Shown piece after piece: positions 11,351 to 22,800 of a stretch of DNA of 64,000 nucleotides. The stretch is taken from NCBI GenBank assembly GCA_032164245.1, contig JAVMKO010000006.1, forward strand, positions 8,013,001 through 8,077,000. Direction: 5' to 3'. Source of the stretch: Sternotherus odoratus. Lineage: Eukaryota > Chordata > Testudines > Kinosternidae. The position numbers were made by a program, and so were the translations under genes. The notes beneath the pieces were generated by a model. It was given only the letters and a program-made list of their open reading frames with translations. It had not been told where the DNA came from and ran no database searches. Numbering within the stretch: position 1 is the stretch's first letter; every line of letters begins with the position of its first letter.

Positions 11351-11617
11351 AAAGCAGGGTCCATTGGAGGGGGGTATTATGACATCGTAACTATGTCACA
11401 GAGAACAGCAGCTGCCCAGCTGATGTGATTGGCCTTTAAATAATTTCACCCCTAGGGGGGCGTCAGAGGTGAGATTTGAAACATTTTCGACTCTTACCCT
11501 GATTAGGACCCTAAGGCCTCTAACTGTACCAAATTTCAAGTCTCTAGCTCAAACGGTGTGGAAGGAGTAAGTGCACGTACATACACGCATACACCATTTG
11601 GCTTTTATATATATAGA
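10742..11617 (-). mobile_element. Helitron-like element, minus orientation
   Basis: On the minus strand it begins A|TCTATATATATAAAAGCC (11617) and ends GCTAG|T (10742). About ten bases before the end is the hairpin-like CCCGAGCAACGCCAGG. It has no target duplication, as expected for Helitrons. Its core is a C-rich tandem repeat (on +) matching the inverted core of the copy at 9980. Confidence 0.72.
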
Positions 11618-12288
11618 TATGTCATTTGTTTAAAAGCATTTAAGAGTAAAACCAATATGAAAAAAAGTTTGTATTTATCAAATACAGATCATTACTTAAG
11701 CTTTATATATTAACTGGGTTAATACATCTTCAGATTTTCTTCCATTTAGTTGCTCTTAGCACCAATAGCTGCCATTTTAACCTCCACTTTTCCACATATC
11801 ATGAAAAATGGCCATGATACACTCAAATCCCAAGGTCAAGTTTTTCAAAATGAAGAATGTTAAAATGAACAAAAATTCTCACTTTATCACTAACCTCTGA
11901 AATTTAAATTCTCTAGGATTTGAGGGTTTTTTGCAGAATCTTAGTTTTAGGTCTTGCTTCTAACTGATCTGAGCACTAAAAACTCATGATTCTTACTGAA
12001 CGGGCAGCAGCTTATCATCTCAGTAGAATTACCTGACTGAAGGAGGAAAAAAAAATACTGAATGACTTCAAATTTGACTTGCTACAGTGAAAACCTAAAG
12101 CTGTTACTCCTAGATCTTAAAATCAACATCAATGTGTGCTTGACTTCCAGTCGTCAGACACTTCATTTTATCCATCTGCAAGAATGGTGTATATAACTGG
12201 CTTCTGACTAGGAGGTGCAAGTCTATTAGTGCAACATGCAAAAATTGAAAAGAGACTTCCACGAAGCTAAATACAGAAATGTTCACAT
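11618..12288. other. Intergenic, nothing recognised
   Basis: AT-rich sequence between the Helitron and the presumed 3' end of WDHD1. No repeat or coding pattern found. Confidence 0.5.
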
Positions 12289-12294
12289 TTTATT
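12289..12294 (-). terminator. Candidate poly(A) signal AATAAA for WDHD1
   Basis: The + strand reads TTTATT, i.e. AATAAA on the coding strand, the first such hexamer downstream of the stop codon. Cleavage would be expected near 12265-12280. Confidence 0.5.
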
Positions 12295-13014
12295 TTAAAC
12301 AAATATTACATACAAAACTCACATATTCTAAAGTTAAGAGTGCTTTATGGACCAAATCCTACGGTAGGTCGGGGGAGGAGCATATGCAGGTACACACAAG
12401 ACAGCTTAAACCTCTCCTCTGTACACCCACTATTCCCAGTACAGCTTCAGTACATGGCTGGACCCTCAGTACTAAATTAGGCTGCTGGAGCTCAATGGCT
12501 GGAAGTCACCACAAGGAGTTGAAACCGCAGCCAAAGACCAGTATGGTACAGGGGCATCTTTCTCTCCCCACATAACTTCTTCTCCTTGCTACACTGACAG
12601 GAAGAAGAGTAAGTGACATAAGAGCCCCTACTTTGGCTCTACACCACCATGAGATCTTCCTTACACTTTGCTGATTCTCCTTGGGCTAACTAGTTGGCTT
12701 TAGGGTCAAATATTATGAGCGGTATGGTGCACAAAGCCCACATGGCATCATAGAATCTGGCCCTATATCTAGAAAATAATCAGTGAATTTTAACTATTTG
12801 TATCAACTCTACACACTTTATATAAAAACTTATTTGCATCACGGATCTCAGGGATGCTGCATCACATCCATCATTACAATTTGTAAAGGAATGTTGAGGA
12901 CAAAACACTCACTCTTTTTGCAAGTGCACTTGGAGTATATGTTGGCAAATTTCTCAATACAGGAGAAACGAATGTCCTGAGACAAGAAAACAGTGGAAAA
13001 GTACCAATTTTGAT
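12289..13014 (-). other. WDHD1: WDHD1 probable 3' UTR
   Basis: About 725 bases between the stop codon and the first AATAAA on the minus strand. No repeat was recognised in it. The 3' end is inferred from the signal only, so a longer alternative UTR is possible. Confidence 0.55.
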
Positions 13015-13218
13015 TTAGCTCTGCTTGAATGCAAAGGCTGACAATCTGACATTTGTAGATGGATCTAACGGCTTCTGTTTTTTGGGCAAACTGGACGACT
13101 CCTTTGATTTTTCTTCTAGTTTCTCTTTCCCCTCGTTCTTTGCATCTGCTGGCCGCTTCCGCTTTTTTGCTTCAGCTGAATTACTAGCTGCTTCTCCCTT
13201 GGCTTTCTCTGTCCAGAC
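13015..13218 (-). CDS. WDHD1: WDHD1 exon 26 (residues 1061-1127 and stop)
   Basis: Acceptor TTTAAG. It encodes [10 protein letters not shown] (end of the HMG box), the basic AKKRKRP motif, [14 protein letters not shown] and the conserved C-terminus [10 protein letters not shown], then TAA at 13017-13015. Confidence 0.95.
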   Translation of the reverse strand, partial: VWTEKAKGEAASNSAEAKKRKRPADAKNEGKEKLEEKSKESSSLPKKQKPLDPSTNVRLSAFAFKQS

Positions 13219-13832
13219 CTTAAAAAAAGCAGGTACTGTACATTAAAAAAACTAAAACCAAAGCACAATATAGTGAATACTACTATCCTGCCATATAATC
13301 ACAGAAAGGAAACATCTGCAGAATAAGGCAGTATTGCAATAGTGACTACACTGATCACCGCTAAGGTTTGAGAGACATTGGTAAGTGTGGAAATTACTTC
13401 CTAAGTCCAGCTTGTGCTACTGCGGGACTCTTCTTTGCATCAATATCTTAACTAGTCTAGTTGTGAACACTAATGGTAGTATTTTAATGACCACTCTTGA
13501 CAAATTATTCAATGATCCTTTTTTCTAAATGCACACACACACCATATTAAGTCTGTGTTTAAATAATTTTGACAACAAAAAGAAATGTTAGTGATACAAC
13601 AATATTGCTTAATATTGTTAATTTCATATTAAGATATGTACCTATATATGTCAAGACATTGTAATTGTGATGTCTTAATGTCTCTCTCTCTCTCTGCCCG
13701 TCACCCCCCAGGCGGGGTATGGGCCACCAAACACAGAGCACTCCATCTCTGTCGTTGGCATTTCAGTAGCAAGTTGGTTCCCTACGGGGTGGAGTTGCTA
13801 GCCCCACTCCCATGTTAAGCCTACAGCACCTG

Positions 13833-13881
<49 letters not shown>

Positions 13882-16800
13882 TTAGCTTCCGAGATCAGAC
13901 GGGATCGGGCGTGTTCAGGGTGGATTAGCCGTATTGTCTTAATGTGATTGACCCAAATATCAATAAATAAATGCCCCCTCAAAAAAAAATTATGTTTCTC
14001 TCAATTTAGCATGGTGGATATTTAATGCCCAAGGCTTTAGAGCACAGTTATAGTCCCTTTGTTGATTTCTCTAGCCTACACATTTTAAAAGCCAGGTTTT
14101 ATTCAGACCTTGGACTGTTTGCTTTTGTAGGTGAAATTTGGACTTCTAATCACTAATATTTGCACCGTGAGATCACTACAGGTCCAAAATAGTAAGGTTT
14201 TCTTGTTTTCCTTTACATGTCTTTTCTGTAACAAATAAGACAATGCTGCACACACTATTTCACATAAACATGGTCTAAACAAGGCTTTATCTCCTTGCTC
14301 TTACATGCCACAGCTTATTTATACATACCATTTTGGCATTTGCTATATCTTCAGACTGTAAGTGCTTGTCTAATTGCTACTCATAATCACATCTAGGCCT
14401 CTCAATTTTTCTCTTTTCTAACAAGTATTCTCCCATTTTGAATTTCCACTTGGCGTTTTTACCTCTCTCTCTCACCTTATTAATTCTTGACCACTTCTCT
14501 GAACTTTTAAATTCCTTCCTTTACTAGTCTCTGCATCCTCTCCAAATCTGATTGTCTGCAATTTACTATTGTAAACATTACTCCTTCCTCTAAATCATTA
14601 TGAAAATAAACAATTTATAAAGATCTGGCTGATAAATAAAGTATATGTTTTGGATTTTAGCTTAGTATAATATTTTGAGTCCAGATGGAGAGCAGCAGCA
14701 TTGAAGGGAATTTCAAAACTGGAATATTCAGTGGTAAAAGAGAAACAATTCTTGAAAAATATAGTGCAACAGGGCTTTCTTACCATCCTTTCATCAGATG
14801 ACAGCATTCTAAATCGACTCATGCCTTCTTTTATAATGTCTGCTTCCTCCAAATCAGGATTATCTGCCAAAATATTCTCTCTGTTTTCTTGTAGCCACAT
14901 TTGGAATCCTGTCTTTGGTCTAAAATTGTAAAAAAAAATCTTGTGTATGAAGCCAATAGAACTATACAAAAATAGCTTTTGCAACAAAACTAATTAAAGT
15001 GTTTTTTATTGCCACACACAGAGATCCTGTCTAGAAAAGCAAGTCAGCATATCAGCAATTTCCATTCTCTCTTCAGAACAGTTCACCACTAGGCTGCAGC
15101 AACGGGTTAAGTCTGCGTGTTTTTAAAATAGAGTACTTGGCTTTAAAACAGTGGTAGGTAAGCTGCAGACCACGGTCAACGAAAATAAATGGTCTTGCGG
15201 TCCACCAGCGGATTACCTTGATGGGCCACGTGCAGCAGGTTGCCCATCACTGCTTTAAAATGTCTCAGAAGATCTCTGCTAAAAGTTCTTTTTTCAAATT
15301 GGAGACTTTCATGCAAGTCTCCTATGAATCTGGAACCTCTTGTGAAGCTTTTAAGTATTAGATTTTAAATGTCAGGAAATTTCTCAAATATAAATACTTT
15401 CAGTACTTTGATCTAGCATAGCAGCATGGCTTAATCTATTATTCAACAATCAATATCAGATGCACAAATAATAAGGGAAGGAGGAGGATCCAGGGAACTA
15501 CAGGCCAGTCAGCCTCACCTCAGTGCCTGGAAAAATCATGAAGCAGGTTCTCAAGAAATCAATCCTGAAGCACTTAGAGGAGAGGAAAGTGATCAGGTAC
15601 AGTCAGCATGGATTCACCAAGGGCAAATCATGCCTGACTAACCCACTTCCCTTCTATGATGAGATAACTGGCTCTGTGGATGAGGAGAAAGCAGTGGATG
15701 TGTTGTTCCTTGACTTTAGCAAAGCTTTTGATACGGTCTCCCACAATGTTCTTGCCAGCAAGTTAAAGAAGTATGGGCTGGATGAATGGACCATAAGGTG
15801 GATAGAAAGCTGGCTGGATCATCAGGCTCAACGGTTAGTGATAAATGGCTCCAATATCTAGTTGGCAGCCGGTATGGAGCGGAGTGCCCCAAGGGTCGGT
15901 TTTATTCAATATCTTTATCAATGATCTGGAGGATGGTGTGGGCTGCACCCTCAGCAAGTTTGCAGATGACACTAAACTGGGAGGAGTGGTAGATACACTG
16001 GAGGGTAGGGATAGGATACAGAGGGACCTAGACAAATTAGAGGACTGGGCCAAAAGAAATTTGATGAGGTTCAACAAGGACAAGTGCAGAGTCCTGCACT
16101 TAGGAGGGAAGAATCCCATGCACTGCTACAGACTAGGGACCGAATGGCTAGGCAGCAGTTCTGCAGAAAAGGACCTAGGGATTACAGTGGATGAGAAGCT
16201 GGATATGAGTCAACAGTGTGCCCTCGTTGCCAAAAAGACTAATGGCATTTTGGGCTGTATAAGTAGGGGCATTGCCAGCAGATCAAGGACATGATTGTTC
16301 CCCTCTATTCGACATTGGTGAGGCCTCATCTGGAGTACTGTGTCCAGTTTTGGGCCCCACACTACAAGGATGTGGAAAAATTGGAAAGAGTCCAGAGAAG
16401 GGCAACAAAAATGATTAGGGGCCTGGAGCACATGACTTATGAGGAGAGGCTGAGAGAACTGGGATTGTTTAGTCTACAGAAGAGAAGACTGAGGGGAGAT
16501 TTGATAGCTGCTTTCAACTACCTGAAAGGGTGTTCCAAAGAGGATGGATCTAGACTGTTCTCAGTGGTAGCAGATGACCGAACAAGGAGTAATGGTCTCA
16601 AGTTGCAGTTGGGAAGGTTTAGATTGGATATTAGGAAAAACTTTTTCACTAGGAGGGTGGTCAAACATTGGAATGGGTTCCCTAGGGAGGTGGTAGAATC
16701 ACCTTCCTTAGAGGTTTTTAAGGCTTGATAAAGCCCTGGCTGGAATGATTTAGTTGGGGATTGGTCCTGCTTTAAGCAGGGAGTTGGACTTGATGGCCTC

Positions 16801-19800
16801 CAGAGGTCCCTTCCAACTCTAACATTCTATGATACCCAGGCATGGCTGAGGACCTAAAACTTACATTACACATTGTACATGACTATCACTCACGTACGAA
16901 TGCACCTATCTCAAAGTGACACAAAATCAGCTGTGAATGGATTTTCTGTAACTATTGAGAGACATGCAACATTCTATGCTTTCACTGTATTTTCCTTGCA
17001 ATCATACGACTTGTTTTATGCAGACAGGTTTGACAATGCATATACTATAAATAGAAGCCAGCTAAGATCCTAAAAGTGTCTTCAGAACTGTGAAAACTTA
17101 TTAATGAATGCTCTCATCATGGTTTTATACAGCTTTGGCTCATTCCAATGCCATCAGAAATCGTTTCCACAATCTTAATGCATAAGGACTACCTCTAAAA
17201 GCGAGGCAGCTAAGTCTTCATACTCAATTAGCTAGTGAGACTCAGAAGATGAATATAGCTGAAGTGTTGATGCACCAGTTTCATAGCTCATGTTCCAAAA
17301 ACAGTCAAACCAAACTTTTTTTAAAAAATGCGACACTTCTAGGGTGTGTCAACATTGCAGCCTGAATGGGGAGGGTGAATGGCAGCTCATGTAGCTAGAC
17401 CTGCACCAGCTTTAATCTAGCTAGCTCGCTAAAAACAGATGTGAGGATGCTGCAACATGGGCTTCAGTGCTGGCTGCAAAGTCCACCTGACCTGCTGGGT
17501 ATGTACTCACTTGTAGCGTGGGCTTCAGCAGTTGCTGCACAACATCCTCACTTCTACTTTTAGCAAACTAGCTACAGTATAGCAAGCATGGGTACATCTC
17601 TGTGAATTACTATTCCCACCCCCAGCTGCAAAGCAGACATACCTTGAGACTAGCCAGATCTAAAAAATTAAAGAACATTAATGTGCAGATGAGAAAAATG
17701 AAATAGCAACAATTAATGAGCATATTAGAAATGCAGACATTTCTGAAATTGTGTCAAGTCTATACATCAAAATTAAAATTAAGTGTTATGCAAGAAACAA
17801 AATCCCTTGTATTCACGCACCTTTTGTTTTCAGTGGCAGCAGCCTGGATTTCAGGCAATATATTTTCAGTTTTTTCTTCTCTTTCTTCTACTGTTTTTTC
17901 ACCAGCATGGGGTGGACGGGGCTGGAAAAAAGTAGCTGCTGAAGCCTATAAAAATGTATAGAGATTTAGAAAAATCCAATGGTGATATCTACACATTGTG
18001 AATACGTCTACATCTGACAATACAAACCACATCATCCCAAGGAAAAGTGATTTTACTAAGGGTTTCTGTTGTTCAACTAGAGATAACAAAGAGTCCTGTG
18101 GCACCTTAAAGACTAACTATAAAGTTTTGAAGCATAAGCTTTCGTGGGCTAATACCCACTTCGTCGGATGCAAGCAGTGGAAGTGTCCAGGGGCAGGTAT
18201 AGATAAGTAGGCAAGAACCAGGTAGGAGGTAACAAGGTTAGTCCAATCAGGCTGAACCAGCCTGTTAACTCAAATCAGGGAGGGTGGGGTATTCTTCTAG
18301 CAGCTGAATTGGAGGTGTGAACTCGGAGAGAGGAGAAGCTATTTTTGTAATTAGCAAGCCATTCAAGATCCTTGTTCAATCCTAGATTGATCCTGCAGGG
18401 GGAGCCGGGCAGGGGGGGTTTGACAGTTCCCGCTGGGCTCCCCACAGCAGGGAGCCCGGCGGGAGCTGTCAACTCCCTCCCCCCCCCCCGGCTCCTTGCA
18501 GGGGGAGCCGGGCGGGGGGGGTTGACAGCTCCTGCCGGGCTCCCCACAGCAGGGAGCCCGTGGGAGCTGTCAAACCCCCCCCCCCCCGGCTCCCTGCAGG
18601 GGGAGCCGGGCGGGGGGGGGTTTGACAGTTCCTGCCGGGCTCCCCACAGCGGGGAGCCCGGCGGGAACTGTCAACTCCCCCCCCCTCCCGGCTCCTCCGC
18701 TGCGGGGAGCCGGGCGGGAGCTGTCAACCTCTGCGGGGAGTGACAGCTCCTGCCCGGCTCCCCGGGGCGGGAGCCGGCAGCCCCCGAATAACGGATTTCG
18801 GATGCATCGGAAATTTTGTCCGTTGCATCCGAAGACCGTTAAATCGAGGATTTACTGTACTCTATTATTAAGTAAGAATAACTACTGAAATCACTGCAAG
18901 GGCATGCTTTCTACAGCTTGACAAAAAGCCACATATTGCTTTTTAGTCTGCACATGGTGTAGTTCTACACATTTCTGTACTCTGCTTGGACAGTTTACAC
19001 CATCTGGGTTATTTCATTCAATCAGCAGTGTTTCCTATAAGCAGTAAGAGCAGGGAAAATTCAATTTTACTCACTAACTTTTTTTCTCACTGAACTAGTG
19101 TAAAGACCAGAAATATTACCTGCTTGGACTTGGGCTTGGGGATAAGAGGCTTTATAACTGGAGACTTTTGTTTGGTTACAGTCCGGCTGTTAGGTGTTGG
19201 TGTATTCTTGGAGAACTTGCTCATACTATCTAGGATGTTAGCCGAGTGAGCTGTTGGATCTTTTTGGCTAGCCGATACCTAAAGTAACAAACAGTTGGGA
19301 GCACTTTATTTTCAGTCACAAAAGGGAGTCTTCTTTTCCAAATAATTTCTCATATGAAAATCTTAACTTTAAAAAAAATCACTATCAGATGAACTGCAAA
19401 ATTCTTACCTTGAAGGGATTGATGCGTCCTTGGCTGCTAGATGTAATTACAGCTTTTGTTACAGAAAAGGGAAAAAAACAACACATGAATATCTGCAAAA
19501 TATTGTGTGTTTTTCATAAGATTAAATGGAAATTTTTCGTTTTATTTCCTCAATTAGAAAAATAAAAGTATTCCGGCCTGTTAAATCAAAAAATAAAGTT
19601 CTGCACTTTTACTAGGATGTTAGGAAACAAGAGGAGAGGCACATGGGTAGATACTGATAACAAAATGATAGACTGACAACATTTTCTTATTGGAATAAAA
19701 TGAGATTTACTCACCAGATTTGGGATTAGACATTTCTGGCAATCCTACAGTTTTGCAGAATGGATTTTGTCCCTCTGAATAAAAAGATGCATTTTAAACT

Positions 19801-22800
19801 CATAACAAAATGCAAATATTACAACAGCACAACTCATTTTTAAAAAATCCTAGTGAACTCATATGTAACTTTCATCATTACTTTACATTTTAGTATTTGT
19901 ATAAGTCCTTTGACAGACACAGTTAATTCATTGGTAACAAAGTCCTGTGGCACCTTAAAGACTAACTATAAAGTTTTGAAGCATAAGCTTTCGTGGGCTA
20001 ATACCCACTTCGTTGGATGCAAGCAGTTAATTCATTGTAACCCTATTTGGACTCACCTTTTCTAAGAAGGAAAGAGCTGTAGATTTACTTTGCTAAGCTA
20101 AGCTTCACTTTGCCACTTTTATGGATACCCCCACTTAAACTTAATCTTTTTGAGCAGTAGAAGCAACAGCATTTATTTAAAAGAATTTCTAGTACTTAAA
20201 GTGTTACCATAATATAGAAAAGCGCATACTAAGAAAAAACGAACTTATAATTGCATGTCTTCAAAGCAAGTTTCACAGTGTTCGCACTCTTCACTCCTCC
20301 AAAAAATATGGTAAGCAGGTGCTAGACTATAGTTCAGTGATTATTTCCCCTCCATCTTAGAGTCCAAAGCATTCATATTACTAAATATGTATTAACATAC
20401 AGAAGGCGGGAAATAGAAAGAGCACAAGGAGGTGCGTGCTAGAAAGTCTATTTGGAGATGACAGTGAAGATATAGCAGAGCATCACAAGCTCCCTATAAC
20501 CCTTTTCCTTCAGGTGCCCCAGAAAATGGGCATTGGCAGCCTGGGAGAGGGCACAGCCAGGGTGTGCCTTCATTCTGTTAATTCAGCCCATGTAAGAACT
20601 GAATTTAAACCAAGGAAACAGTTCCATCAGGTGAGCCAGTAGTCAGTAGGTGCTATTGTTAAAAATGAAACCATAAAAAAAAATGCAATGATAGTAACAT
20701 AGTTAAGTGGGAAGTTCAGACCAGACAGAACATGTCTAGTGGTTAGTGTCCTAACTGAAGTCAAGAATCCTTATTTATTTCAATTGACTTCAGTGGGCTT
20801 TGGACCAGGCCCTATGTGTAGAGCCCTGAAAATCTGCTGATATCTGCTTTGCTGCAGATATGGATATCCACAGACCATTTTTGCAGATTGTGGATGGATG
20901 CGGATCCAAATTTTATATCTAAAGCTTTGCAAATCTGTGGATATCAGCTCTCTCATTTTTGAGGATTGCAGCTCAGATGCGGATACAAATTTTGTATCCG
21001 TGCAGGGCTCTACCTATGTGTCAGACCTGCTGAGTCACTTAATGTCTATGCCTAAATTTCCTCGTAAAATGGAGATGATACTTATCTACCTCACACAGGT
21101 GTCCTGAAAATTAATTCTTTGAAAATGTTGAACACTATATAAATTGTTGTGTTATCATCCAATCCATTTTATAAAGTTGTGAGGGAAATTTCTACAATGA
21201 AAAATTAATTCCTATTAAACCTGTAAAACAAAGACCTGTGTAAACTTCCCAAACTGCCCCCAAAGTGTTTCTTACTAAATTTTTGCATTTCAGGCATTTC
21301 TTCCACTTCCTCAACTGCATCAGCTTCCTTGCTGTCTTCCATTTCTTGTTCATGCAAAAGGTTTCTGACTCGAGGCTGGCTCCACTCTGTGGCAGAGTTG
21401 CTATAACTAAGTGGAAATAATTAATTTTAATGAGGTTGTGCATGAAACTCCACCTCATCCAAAAGAGAAACAGGAATGCTCATTAAAAGGAAGGAATAAA
21501 GTGAGACCAAGTTACATTTCTGTATTAATTGTATGAAACAGTCTGGGTTGTGTTTTTTTTTTTAATTATGCTGTTGATTAATCTGTGATATGACAGTCAA
21601 AACAATTCAAGGACTTAATACATTAAATATCAACAACCACTTCAGTGCCAACACCACATAACATACATTCAGCACCACCACCACCACAATACTCCTATCA
21701 CACTAAGTGGGGTCACAAGTGCCTGTGTGTTCTCTTGAAGTTCACAACATTGAATTCAACCAGCCTGCACGGACCTTCAATGTACTCAGAACTCAAAGGT
21801 TCAAAAGACCGATCACACAATTTTACCTTACTCCCCAAGAAGGGCAAGAGTAAGGTGAGCTCTGAATAAGAAGAACCTTGCAAGCATTTTTGGAGGAAGT
21901 GTTAGTTAAGGAGAAAGGTATTAACTATTAAGGAAAGGGATAAAACATCTGAGATCTGCTACTATATAGTGTTGACAATTTGCAAAAATATAAATGGGCC
22001 AAGTTTTCAAGACTAATAATTTAATTATGCACACATGCTAATTACATGCACAAACTACTCATTTAAATACAAAGCCAAATAACTGGATGCATATATATTT
22101 TCAAACTGCAATTTAGGCAGCAAGTGTCGAAAATATGCTCTTGTATTTTACTGAAATCCCATTAAATTACCGAGTGCATTTTCTGTATTTCTCTCTCAAT
22201 CTTTGCTGATTACTAAGATGTGTGTATATGTAAACAGAAGCACTCTTTTTTCCAACAAGACTCTTACAGCAATGACTGAATCTGGCAATAAGAACAATCT
22301 AGTTTTCGTGATATAAGCCAACCCTAGAAGAGACTGAAATCACCAACATTAGACAGTGGCTTCCATTCATGAACCAGGAAACTGGTGCAGACTACTTGCA
22401 AGGGAGTTATCCTGTTTGCAGCCACATATTCCAAAGCAGATATTTTTATGTATGGGCCCTGCACTTGTTACAAAATTAAACTTCTTTCTATCAAAATAAG
22501 CTTCCTAACTTTATGCACTGTACTGTGATGCCATTGTCTCATTGCTGGTGAAAGGCTGTGAAAGCTTTTCTAGCTCTGGATTAGTGACACCATTTAATAC
22601 CAGCTCTACTCCTGTCTACTCCTAGGGGGACAGGTGCTGAGAGGAACATCCACTTTGGCTGTAAATCATAACTAAGGGCTTTTCTACCACATTCTTGCAC
22701 TGCAATAACTAACTTGGTTTTAAGTCACAATTTTTGTTATTTTGGTGCAAGTCTGCGTGCGGACACTAATAATAAAAGGTGTGCATTAAAACTGAGCTAG

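Noticed and set aside
15476..16834. Functional reverse transcriptase gene
   Set aside because: The frame is broken by a stop and shifts and the endonuclease part is missing; it is a truncated CR1.
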